In this document: positions 43,308 to 50,713 of the stretch, piece after piece
How the letters are laid out: every line of letters starts with the position of its first letter
Position numbering within the stretch: the stretch's first letter is position 1
Assembly (NCBI GenBank): GCA_001515265.1
Contig: LNDB01000004.1
Span: 90,104 to 154,103, forward strand
Direction of reading: 5' to 3'
From: Candidatus Dichloromethanomonas elyunquensis
GTDB taxonomy: Bacteria > Bacillota > Desulfitobacteriia > Desulfitobacteriales > Syntrophobotulaceae
Length of the DNA stretch: 64,000 bases
Notes under the pieces: generated by a model
Database searches by the model: none
The model's input: only the letters and a program-made list of their open reading frames with translations
What the model was told of the DNA's origin: nothing
Made by a program: the position numbers and the translations under genes

Positions 43308-45293
43308 TCATATTATTGGAACTGTTATAAGGTAGCTGGTGCCGATACCGGGATAGGTTTTGAGACCGATACTTCCCTTTAATTGCTCCGTGGCTTCTTT
43401 CACGGCTGTCATTCCGATGCCCCGCCCTGAAAGGGAGTCAACTTTGGATTTGGTTGTAAGACCCTGAGCGAAAATCAAGTTCACGGCGTCATCATCGCTC
43501 AGATTAATTAGCTCTTCTTCCGCCATTAAACCGCTGTCTAAGGCTTTCATTTTAATGACGGCGGGATCGATGCCGCGTCCGTCATCCGATATTTCAATCA
43601 GGATACTATTATTATTGCTGTCGTTGGTAATCCGGCAGGTTATATTGCCGTTTTCACCTTTATTGAGTTCGGCTCTCTCTTCAGGGTGTTCTATGCCGTG
43701 ATCACAGATATTTCGGAAAAGATGAACGCTTGATTTAAAGAGTTTGTCATAATTTTCTTTTTCAATCCAGATATCATCACCGTAGACCAAAAAATTCGGT
43801 ACGGGTTTGGCCAGACGTTCACAGATATATCTGACATAATCCTGGTATTGATGCAGGATTGTTTTGATGTTTTTGCTTTTTAGTTTGTTGACATAAGGTA
43901 GGATAGCCCGGCACTGGTCTTCCGGGCAGAATTTTCGGATAACCGTTTGCAGCTCCAAAACAGTATCCTTAGCTATGTTCAATTTTTCATTTTGCTGCAA
44001 ATAGTTCTGTCCTAAAACATTTAAGATTAATTCTTTGTCTTTGCTGAGTATTTCTTCCGTCTTTACTCCGGCAAACAGTTCCGTCACGGCTTGGCTGCTC
44101 CGCTGTCCTCTTTCTTTAAGCTGTTGCAGTTGTTCCTCTAAAACATGAAGATTTTTGGAGCTGTTATACAAGCAAAACTGGCCAAAATCACCTTTGAAGG
44201 TATGTATTTGGCGGAAAATCTCATTAAACGCTTCGTCATCGGAAGGACTGTTGTCCAAGATCAAAGGTATGCCGGTTTCCAACAGCTCTTGGAGTTCATC
44301 AAACATATTATTGATATCACCGGAATTGGTCAGAGCTTTAACGATGAGACGCTGGTTCTGCCGTTCTTCCTCCATGGACCGCTCCAAAGACACTTTTTCA
44401 GAGATGTCGGTCAGTACAACCATGAGTTTTTTTTCGCTGAGAAATTCGATGGGTTTATAATCCAACTGAATTGTTTTTTCACCGATTACACATTCATTCG
44501 GCAAAAGGCTCAAATACGCTTCATCTTTTATTTTGGAAGTGGATTCAAAATACCGTTTGAACGCCAGTTGTTGAATAGAAGCTTTTTCTTGGTCATACAA
44601 CCGGGAAACCAGGTCCAAATAGTTTACCTTGTGCAGCGGTCTCCCAATAATTTTTTCACACTCAACGCTGTATTCCTCTTCAATCATATAGTTCTTGCCA
44701 AAGGAGAGAAATCCCTGACCGGCGTTATCTAAAAGGTTCTTTACCGCGTTGGACTTTTTTTCGAGAAGTAAATTTTTTTCCAGGATAGTTTTGGTTAAAG
44801 CAATCTCTTGTTCATTGGCTTTTTTCAACGCTTCATTCTGGGATTTTAAGATCCCGACCTTCTCTTCACTTTTTCGGGACAATTCGCTCAGGAGCGGACT
44901 GATGCCGACTGCTCCTACATACGTATTGTCCTTTGTGACCAGAACATGGTCATACAGGTTATTTTTCGCTCTATCCATGGCCATGATTCCGACCTTGGAC
45001 ATTTCGGTATAATAATCCACGATCAGCGGTTCGGTATCCATCAGCATGGCAATAGGCCTGCCCATATACACAGCAAACCCAAACTGTTTAGCCATTTCTT
45101 TATAAAAATGATTTCTCATGATCAGACCGGTGAGATTGCCGCCGTCAAAAACAACGATGCCGTCAGTATCAGGGCTGTTTTCAAACAGGCCGAATAAAAC
45201 CTTGCCTTCTTGATGAACCAATAGACTGGGGATATTAACCACCAAATTGCCTATAATTTCGCCGACAGATTCTTTGTCCAATAGGTGATTCAA
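43308..45293 (-). CDS. Hybrid HPt/ATPase histidine kinase with CBS and PAS modules
   Basis: About 661 residues from a TTG at 45293 that has GGAGG seven bases upstream; the longer frame to 45410 lies inside cheY. Order: a CBS-like pair (about 25-135), a coiled coil, a PAS-like domain (about 185-300) ending VVLTDISEKV, then a histidine-phosphotransfer helix with IHTFKG (His about 364), then a linker, and a CheA-type ATPase: N-box HLFRNICDHGIEHPEER, DDGRGID and GRGIGM. It resembles CheA because the phosphorylated His is in an HPt domain, but the CheW-binding domain is absent. The CBS input suggests nucleotide sensing. Confidence 0.82.
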   Translation of the reverse strand: MNHLLDKESVGEIIGNLVVNIPSLLVHQEGKVLFGLFENSPDTDGIVVFDGGNLTGLIMRNHFYKEMAKQFGFAVYMGRPIAMLMDTEPLIVDYYTEMSKVGIMAMDRAKNNLYDHVLVTKDNTYVGAVGISPLLSELSRKSEEKVGILKSQNEALKKANEQEIALTKTILEKNLLLEKKSNAVKNLLDNAGQGFLSFGKNYMIEEEYSVECEKIIGRPLHKVNYLDLVSRLYDQEKASIQQLAFKRYFESTSKIKDEAYLSLLPNECVIGEKTIQLDYKPIEFLSEKKLMVVLTDISEKVSLERSMEEERQNQRLIVKALTNSGDINNMFDELQELLETGIPLILDNSPSDDEAFNEIFRQIHTFKGDFGQFCLYNSSKNLHVLEEQLQQLKERGQRSSQAVTELFAGVKTEEILSKDKELILNVLGQNYLQQNEKLNIAKDTVLELQTVIRKFCPEDQCRAILPYVNKLKSKNIKTILHQYQDYVRYICERLAKPVPNFLVYGDDIWIEKENYDKLFKSSVHLFRNICDHGIEHPEERAELNKGENGNITCRITNDSNNNSILIEISDDGRGIDPAVIKMKALDSGLMAEEELINLSDDDAVNLIFAQGLTTKSKVDSLSGRGIGMTAVKEATEQLKGSIGLKTYPGIGTSYLITVPII

Positions 45294-45309
45294 TTTGCTG
45301 CCTCCATTA

Positions 45310-45678
45310 TCAGACGATATCTTTGAGAACCGTATCGATTTTTTCCAACACTTCATGATTCTTAAACGGTTTAATGATGTATTGCTTGGCACCTTTATCC
45401 AGAGCCTCAAGAATTTTAGCCTCCTGACCTAAGGCTGAGATCATAATGACATTGGCCTTTTTGTCTTCTTGGCAGATAGTGGATAAGGCTTCGATCCCGT
45501 CCATTTTAGGCATCGTAATATCGAGCGTTACTAGTTCCGGTTTCGTTTCCGCATACTTTTGACAGGCTTCTTCGCCGTTGGAAGCCTCAGCCACGACCTC
45601 ATGCCCGCTTTCAGTTAAAATTTTCCTAAGATTCATTCGTACGATTAAAGAATCGTCAACGATCAGTATTTTTGCCAT
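45310..45678 (-). CDS. cheY: CheY-like single-domain response regulator
   Basis: A 122-residue receiver domain. MAKILIVDDSLIVRMNL contains the acidic pair, VTLDITMPKMDG the phosphorylated Asp, MISA the switch Ser region and YIIKPF the Lys. The start at 45678 has GGAGGT upstream; the frame continues to 45723. It has no output domain, so it must act by protein contact. The HPt kinase and cheX follow on the same strand. Confidence 0.93.
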   Translation of the reverse strand: MAKILIVDDSLIVRMNLRKILTESGHEVVAEASNGEEACQKYAETKPELVTLDITMPKMDGIEALSTICQEDKKANVIMISALGQEAKILEALDKGAKQYIIKPFKNHEVLEKIDTVLKDIV

Positions 45679-45812
45679 AAAAATACTACCTCCATTTCTC
45701 TCAGAGTGATGGAATAAAAACATTCACTTTGGCGAAAATTTCATATCTTTAATTTAGTAGCTTACTGTTAAGGGCATATTACTAAAGCTTAAAATATGAG
45801 TTAATTTTTTAG

Positions 45813-46097
45813 AGCTGGGGCCCAATCAATATCCCTAAGCCTATGACCAAGACGATCCATAGTCTCAATTCCCAGCTTGCTTCAGGTGGGTGTATCGTTT
45901 TGGCAACCGCCATCGGGGCGCCGGTTTCCACTACCCATGTGGTGGTCGGCAGTGTAGGCGGAGTTGGCGGAGCAGATGAGTATCGGATGGTTAACTGGAA
46001 CATCGGCAAAGACATTATTATTGCTTGGTGTGTAACAATACCGGCTTCAGCAATTGTCTCGGCTACGGTATTTTATTTGCTGCGTATCCTGGGATAA
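45813..46097 (+). pseudogene. Phosphate permease (PiT family) C-terminal remnant
   Basis: Translation gives TKTIHSLNSQLASG, CIVLATAIGAPVSTTHVVVG and a final helix ending VFYLLRILG. ATAIGAPVSTTHVVVG is the PiT signature of the second repeat. At 85-95 residues only the last quarter of a roughly 330-residue carrier is left, and a stop precedes the frame at 45810. It still lies 25 bases before the DUF47 gene, its usual partner, so the operon lost the 5-prime part of this gene. Confidence 0.75.
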
Positions 46098-46122
46098 GTT
46101 TTTCTGGACAAAGGAGGATAGT

Positions 46123-46746
46123 ATGGTTAAATTTAATTTTTGGGAGAGGTTATTTCCCATCAAACGTGATTTCTATAAGATGCTGGCGGTTCAGGCCGAA
46201 TCCTCTGCCAAGGTAGTAAGATTTTTATGTATATGGCTTAACAGCCGCACGGAAGAGGACTACCGGAAGTTATTAAGCGAAGCGGATGCAGCGGACCAGC
46301 ACCGCTTCAATATGGAGAATAACCTGATTGAGGCCTTTGCGACCCCTTTTGACCGGCAGGACATCTATTCTCTTTCCATTGAGATGGATAAGATCGTAGA
46401 ATATGCCAAATCTACGCTTATGGAAATGGAAGCTTTTCAAGTAGCTGAGGATTCAGTCATTCATAATATGGCGCAGCAATTACAGGCAGGGACGGATCAA
46501 CTTGCTGAGGCTATTAGGCTGCTTAAAGATGATCCGCATAAGTCTCAAAAACAAATAGAAATAATCCGCAAGGCCCAGAAAGCAATTGCGGATGAATACC
46601 GGGCAGGTATGGCGGCAGTATTTAAGAGCAAAGATCCGATGCAGGCTTTAAAATGCAGAGAAGTTTACCATCATATAAAAGATGCAGAGGTCTACTTGGG
46701 ATATACTACAGATATTTTACATAAGATTATTGTTCGTCTAGTTTAA
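46123..46746 (+). CDS. DUF47/PhoU-like protein
   Basis: A 207-residue all-helical protein of the PhoU-like DUF47 family: an N-terminal FNFWERLFPIKRDFYKML, then ADAADQHRFNMENNLIEAFATPFDRQDIYSLSIEMDKIVEYAKS (key part TPFDRQDIYSLS). The TPFDREDI-type motif is the metal-binding family hallmark. Such proteins are encoded next to PiT permeases and regulate them. AAGGAGGA precedes the ATG at 46123; the upstream frame is part of the permease remnant in another frame. Followed by polyphosphate kinase 2. Confidence 0.88.
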   Translation: MVKFNFWERLFPIKRDFYKMLAVQAESSAKVVRFLCIWLNSRTEEDYRKLLSEADAADQHRFNMENNLIEAFATPFDRQDIYSLSIEMDKIVEYAKSTLMEMEAFQVAEDSVIHNMAQQLQAGTDQLAEAIRLLKDDPHKSQKQIEIIRKAQKAIADEYRAGMAAVFKSKDPMQALKCREVYHHIKDAEVYLGYTTDILHKIIVRLV

Positions 46747-46769
46747 ATCCAAGAAGGGGAAATAAAAAA

Positions 46770-47633
46770 ATGCATTGTAAAACATTTTGCTTCAACGGAG
46801 ATAGAACCTTTGAGATTCATGACTTTGATACCAAACAGACGGGTGAGTATAAAAATAAAGAAGAGGCAGAGCAACAGCACGAAGCGCATTTAACACGTAT
46901 GCAAGAGCTGCAGGATAAACTTTATGCTGAAAATAAAGAAGCTTTGCTTATAATCTTTCAGGCCATGGATGCAGCAGGGAAAGACGGTGCTATTAAACAT
47001 GTGATGAGCGGTATGAATCCGCAGGGAATTGACGTCTATAATTTTAAAAAGCCTTCAACCGAAGAACTTGACCATGATTATTTGTGGCGGGCCATGCGGG
47101 TAATGCCGGAAAGAGGAAAAATATGCATATTTAACCGTTCTTATTATGAGGATGTACTAATCGGAAAGGTGCATAATTTGTACAAGGATTCCAATCTTCC
47201 GGATAGGTGCAAGTCTGAAGATATTTTTGAAGAAAGATATCACCAGATTAAGAATTATGAAAAGTATTTATACGAAAATGGAATTAGAGTAATTAAATTT
47301 TTTCTTCATATTTCTAAAGAGGAACAAACAAAACGTTTCTTGGAACGGATAGAAGACGAAAACAAAAATTGGAAGTTTTCCGATTACGATATGATCGAAC
47401 GGGAGTATTGGGATGATTATATGGCAGCGTACAATGATGCCATCAAGGCTACGGCAACCGGTCATTCCCCTTGGTATGTAGTGCCTGCGAACACAAAATG
47501 GTTTGCACGGTTAGTGATATCGGAAGTCATCATTAAGGCCCTCGAGGATATTGATCCGAAGTATCCGGCAGTATCAAAAGAAAGAAAAGAGAAGTTGTTG
47601 GAATTTGGGAAGCTTTTATCTAAAGAGTATTAG
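46770..47633 (+). CDS. ppk2: Polyphosphate kinase 2 family protein
   Basis: A 287-residue PPK2 (class I or III, single domain). FQAMDAAGKDGAIKHVMSGMNPQG contains Walker A (key part DAAGKDG), FNRSYYEDVLIGKVH is the Walker B region with the lid, and SPWYVVPANTKWFAR is the C-terminal arginine loop. It makes ATP or GTP from polyphosphate or the reverse. It lies 23 bases after the DUF47 gene, giving a phosphate and polyphosphate unit. Confidence 0.93.
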   Translation: MHCKTFCFNGDRTFEIHDFDTKQTGEYKNKEEAEQQHEAHLTRMQELQDKLYAENKEALLIIFQAMDAAGKDGAIKHVMSGMNPQGIDVYNFKKPSTEELDHDYLWRAMRVMPERGKICIFNRSYYEDVLIGKVHNLYKDSNLPDRCKSEDIFEERYHQIKNYEKYLYENGIRVIKFFLHISKEEQTKRFLERIEDENKNWKFSDYDMIEREYWDDYMAAYNDAIKATATGHSPWYVVPANTKWFARLVISEVIIKALEDIDPKYPAVSKERKEKLLEFGKLLSKEY

Positions 47634-47676
47634 AGTTCATTTACTTCTGAGACTTTCATGGCTATATCTGCCTCTC

Positions 47677-48210
47677 CTAAGTTAGATTTGCCCATTCATA
47701 AATATTTTTCTTTTCTTTATCTGTTATTACGTTTTCAATAGTGTAGGCAATCAGCGCAATACCTGGAAGATCTAGTGCCAACCTAATTAACATAAACTTC
47801 CAGCCCAAGGCGGAAGCTTCAAATAAAAGCAAGGGTATTTTTGTAGTCGACCATGCCCCAATAAAAATAAGAACATTGGAAAATTTGCATCCTTTGTTAA
47901 GCAATACACCCGCAACAGGAAATGCGGCATAAAGTGGCCCTGCTGCTGCGGAACCCAAAAAAAAGGCTAAGGATACTCCCATCAATCCTGAATTATCTCC
48001 CATAAACTTCATCATTGTCTCACGAGGGACCCATACATCCAGTAAACCAAGCAGAATGAAAATTGGCGGCAAAAGTAAAATCATTCCTAAAATATTATTC
48101 CAGGTTATCTCTAAGGAGTTATTGCCGACGGAAGGGTTAATAAATAGAATTACCATATTGATGATGACAAGCAAGATAAACAAACGATATCTTTTGACCA
48201 GCTTTTTCAT
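47677..48210 (-). CDS. Half-size permease (paired DUF318-like family)
   Basis: A 177-residue membrane protein with about five helices. WVPRETMMKFMGDNSGLMGVSLAFFLGSAAAGPLYAAFPVAG and FIGAWSTTKIPLLLFEASALGWKFM are the visible landmarks (key parts SAAAGPLYAAFPVAG and GAWSTTKIPLLLFE). Genes of this type normally occur in pairs behind an ArsR regulator, and the other half is the broken gene at 48207-48376, whose stop overlaps this start. Function unknown; metal or metalloid transport is often assumed. Confidence 0.7.
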   Translation of the reverse strand: MKKLVKRYRLFILLVIINMVILFINPSVGNNSLEITWNNILGMILLLPPIFILLGLLDVWVPRETMMKFMGDNSGLMGVSLAFFLGSAAAGPLYAAFPVAGVLLNKGCKFSNVLIFIGAWSTTKIPLLLFEASALGWKFMLIRLALDLPGIALIAYTIENVITDKEKKNIYEWANLT

Positions 48211-48376
48211 TTAATCACCGCTCCTATCACAAATGCAACGATAAAAGAAAAAACAAAAGCAAAGGAATTTCTGATTATCGTCACTTTCTTGCCAAAATAC
48301 TTTATTTCTACTTGTCCTTAATAAAGGAGAATCCCAAAAATCCCCCCGCTACTATGTACAAAATAATATTTGACAT
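48207..48376 (-). pseudogene. Partner half-permease with a large internal deletion
   Basis: From an ATG at 48376 the frame reads MSNIILYIVAGGFLGFSFIKDK and stops. In another frame EIKYFGKKVTIIRNSFAFVF continues to FVIGAVIK and the stop that overlaps the next gene. These are the beginning and end of a protein of about 160 residues that lies upstream of this permease in other Firmicutes; roughly 110 central codons are missing and the reading frame is broken. Confidence 0.6.
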
Positions 48377-48447
48377 TATGAGGGTCATTCCTTTCACTAT
48401 ACTCAAAGCAAAATATTTTAAGCCAATCTTAAAATTTCAAGAAAAAT

Positions 48448-48486
48448 GAGCAGTCGACCTTTCTGCCTAAGAAAAGGAACCTGCTC
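48448..48486 (-). terminator. Terminator after the arsR/Cys-rich peptide unit
   Basis: GAGCAG (48448-48453) pairs with CTGCTC (48481-48486), with an inner CCTTTCT/AGAAAAGG pairing, and ATTTTTC follows on the minus strand. It separates the arsR unit from the permease pair. Confidence 0.65.
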
Positions 48487-48508
48487 AAGTTAAAAAGATT
48501 CTATTATT

Positions 48509-48637
48509 CTACTTCTTTTCACACTCACAGGGATGCTCTTTTTCATCCCCATGACATTCTTTGATTTGTTCTTCGCTGCACTTTCCGCTGGCAGGTCTTA
48601 ATTCAGGATTTTGACAGTTACAGTTACATTCACACAT
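48509..48637 (-). CDS. Cysteine-rich 42-residue protein
   Basis: The frame begins MCECNCNCQNPELRPASGKC and continues to HPCECEKK. Eight of 42 residues are cysteine, with CECNCNC at the start and CEC at the end, plus several acidic residues, as in metal-binding peptides such as metallothionein-like proteins. The ATG lies inside the last codons of arsR in another frame, so it is coupled to it, and a terminator follows. No family recognised. It probably binds the metal or metalloid sensed by the ArsR protein; this is inference. Confidence 0.6.
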   Translation of the reverse strand: MCECNCNCQNPELRPASGKCSEEQIKECHGDEKEHPCECEKK

Positions 48638-48977
48638 CGTCTCTACCTTCCTTTCTACAGCACTGATGTTCTCCCGGCGCATGTTTGCGACAGCCGCCTT
48701 GACTTTCTGGAATTATGGACGCCAATTCCGTCAGGTTTTCAGCAGCCTTCTTCAGTATCTCCCGGTCAACCCAATAATGCGCGTAGTATCCTCGTTTCTC
48801 CCCTTTCACCACTCCGGCCTTTCTTAAAAGCTGGAGATGCTGGGATACGGCTGCTTTGGAAATATCCAAGTTTTTCGCCAGGGCACCGACACAAAAGTCA
48901 TGGGTTAAAAGAAGAGTTACAAGCTTTAGCCGTGTTTCATCCGCCAGGGCTTTTAATATCTCCTGAAAATTCTCCAT
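48630..48977 (-). CDS. ArsR/SmtB-family metal-responsive repressor
   Basis: A 115-residue winged-helix repressor. ILKALADETRLKLVTLLLTHDFCVGALAKNLDISKAAVSQHLQLLRKAGVVKGEKRGYYAHYWV (key part DISKAAVSQHLQLLRKAGVV) is a complete ArsR domain. The Cys in DFCVGALA and the C-terminal GGCRKHAPGEHQCC provide possible metal ligands. The start at 48977 is preceded by GAGG. A perfect 30-base palindrome immediately upstream is its probable operator. Confidence 0.9.
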   Translation of the reverse strand: MENFQEILKALADETRLKLVTLLLTHDFCVGALAKNLDISKAAVSQHLQLLRKAGVVKGEKRGYYAHYWVDREILKKAAENLTELASIIPESQGGCRKHAPGEHQCCRKEGRDDV

Positions 48978-48992
48978 GGTACGTACCTCAGT

Positions 48993-49022
48993 AATTCATT
49001 TAAGTAATTACTTAAATGAATT
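48993..49022. promoter_or_regulatory. Perfect 30-base palindromic operator of arsR
   Basis: Each strand reads the same over 30 bases; the core is TTAAGTAATTACTTAA and the outer arms add AATTCAT / ATGAATT. It ends 16 bases before the arsR start codon. Size and symmetry suit a dimeric repressor, most simply the ArsR protein itself (autoregulation). Confidence 0.75.
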
Positions 49023-49217
49023 ATATTAAACTAAAATGTTTCTGTCAATACTTAACAATAATTATGCTTAACGATTTATCCGAGTATTCATTATCCGGAT
49101 CCCCTTTTAACCATTCCGGCAATTGGGAGAGAATGCGCAACAATTATTTGGTATCCTCTTCCTCCATTACTCATATCGTTATATGTAATATTTGGTTGTC
49201 AATGGGATAAAAAAATT

Positions 49218-49252
49218 GCCGACCATGTGGAAAATTCGCCTTGGCCGGCTAG
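49218..49252 (-). terminator. Terminator after the superoxide reductase gene; repeat copy 2
   Basis: GCCGACCA at the left pairs with TGGCCGGC at the right; on the minus strand ATTTTTTT follows. It matches the hairpin at 39178-39212 at 29 of 35 positions, including most of the loop GAAAAT. Confidence 0.75.
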
Positions 49253-49276
49253 TGCGCAATTGCCCATTGAATAAAT

Positions 49277-49663
49277 TTATTGTATTTGGGTTTTCCAAAG
49301 ACCGTGAAGATTGCAATATGCATAGACGGCAATTGGTTTATCCTCTTCGAAGCTAAAGACGGCTTTTGGAGTTTCCCCGACTTTAAGGCATTTCCTCTGA
49401 CCACCGCGCTCTGTTTCGACATACACAAAGGCAATATGATGCGCTTCCTCCATTGGGTGGAGGATACTGCCGACTGCAACCTCAATTTTATTGCCTGAAG
49501 CTGAGACAACCGGTAAATGTTTTTCAATCGAAGCTTCAACTGTGTTCGGAATGAGTTCGGTCATTTTTTCACCGCAGCAAACCATTGGCACCCCTTTGTT
49601 GTCGATGAGGCCGACCAAATTTCCGCAATGCTTGCAGATAAAGAATTTTTGCTTACTGCACAT
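49277..49663 (-). CDS. dfx: Desulfoferrodoxin (superoxide reductase)
   Basis: A 128-residue two-domain iron protein. Centre I is the desulforedoxin-type CKHC and VCCGEKM (about 10-34). Centre II ligands lie in SIEKHLPVV, HPMEEAHHIAFV and YCNLHGLW (Glu, four His and Cys). It reduces superoxide to peroxide using rubredoxin or similar. GGAGGG precedes the ATG. It lies 18 bases after the rubrerythrin gene, so both form an oxidative-stress operon. Confidence 0.94.
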   Translation of the reverse strand: MCSKQKFFICKHCGNLVGLIDNKGVPMVCCGEKMTELIPNTVEASIEKHLPVVSASGNKIEVAVGSILHPMEEAHHIAFVYVETERGGQRKCLKVGETPKAVFSFEEDKPIAVYAYCNLHGLWKTQIQ

Positions 49664-49681
49664 AACAATCCCTCCGCAAAT

Positions 49682-50215
49682 TTAATAATTTTCTTTTCTC
49701 ACTTCAAAAAAGTTTTGAGAATGCGCGCATACAGGGCAAACTTGAGGTGCTTTTTTACCCATGACAAGATGTCCGCAATTACGGCACTCCCACATGGTTT
49801 CTTCTGCTTTTTCAAATACTGCTTTCATTTCCACGTTATTAAGCAGGGCGCGGTATCTTTCCTCATGAGCTTTTTCAATTTTGGAAACCATTCTGAACTG
49901 TGCTGCAAGAGCATCAAAGCCTTCTTCCTCTGCATCCTTTGCAAAGTCTTCGTACATATCAGTCCACTCATAGTTTTCGCCTTCTGCTGCATGAAGAAGA
50001 TTTTGAGCTGTATCTCCGAGCTCACCAAGGGCTTTGAACCATAACTTGGCGTGTTCTTTTTCGTTATTTGCCGTTGCTTCGAAAATCGAGGCAATCTGCT
50101 CATAGCCTTCTTTTTTCGCAGCTGATGCAAAATAAGTATACTTGTTTCTTGCCTGGGATTCACCCGCAAATGCTGCCGCTAAGTTTTTCTCTGTTTTTGT
50201 CCCTTTAATGTTCAT
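49682..50215 (-). CDS. rbr: Rubrerythrin
   Basis: Peroxidase of anaerobes with an N-terminal di-iron four-helix bundle ([17 protein letters not shown] style start, here [20 protein letters not shown], and [22 protein letters not shown]) and a C-terminal rubredoxin domain (CRNCGH and [12 protein letters not shown]). About 177 residues. Start at 50215 because the GGATGA site is eight bases upstream. It delivers electrons from its rubredoxin to hydrogen peroxide, next to superoxide reductase. Confidence 0.94.
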   Translation of the reverse strand: MNIKGTKTEKNLAAAFAGESQARNKYTYFASAAKKEGYEQIASIFEATANNEKEHAKLWFKALGELGDTAQNLLHAAEGENYEWTDMYEDFAKDAEEEGFDALAAQFRMVSKIEKAHEERYRALLNNVEMKAVFEKAEETMWECRNCGHLVMGKKAPQVCPVCAHSQNFFEVRKENY

Positions 50216-50221
50216 TGTCAA

Positions 50222-50713
50222 GTCATCCTTTCTGCTATTGTATTTAACAAGCAGGATTAAACATTATCTTTCAATTCCACATGTTTCCTGTTTTTCCTTC
50301 TGACAATCATAATATCTTGTATATGATTCATTGAAATTAATAAAAAGGTTGCTTTAAGGTTTTCCGTCTACCAGGCCAACATGAGCAAGAGACTAAAAAG
50401 GGGCTGATTTTCTCAGTGTCTTTATTAATGCTTACCGTACTTTCATTTTTAATATTTTCTGTCTATTCAACATGAACAGCGATCAAGGCTTGGCATTAAA
50501 ATATCTCAATAGCTGGTAAAGGCAGAGCCTCGGATAATCAGAGGATAGAAAGATTCTTCAGATCCTATAAATAGGAAAGACTGGAACTGAAAGCGGTTTG
50601 AGGACTTGGGACGCCCTTAACATCTTGCCAGGATAGTTCATTGATTAAATTACATCTTCGGCAAGATATATCATTACCGAAAAGTAATGGAAGCTACGGG
50701 GCTGGTTTAATAT
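50222..50713. other. 490-base gene-free stretch between rubrerythrin and the Wadjet operon
   Basis: I see no convincing gene. On the plus strand a frame without a start encodes a single hydrophobic helix (GLIFSVSLLMLTVLSFLIF, about 50393-50475), possibly a relic. CTTGCC and GGCAAG flank a possible loop at 50624-50665. The rubrerythrin promoter should lie at the left end. Confidence 0.4.

Noticed and set aside
44145..44732. A 195-residue plus-strand open frame opposite the kinase gene
   Set aside because: It is antisense to the PAS/HPt part of the kinase, hydrophobic by mirror effect, and has no binding site.
50393..50475. Hydrophobic 27-residue frame
   Set aside because: It has no start codon or ribosome site; at most a relic.
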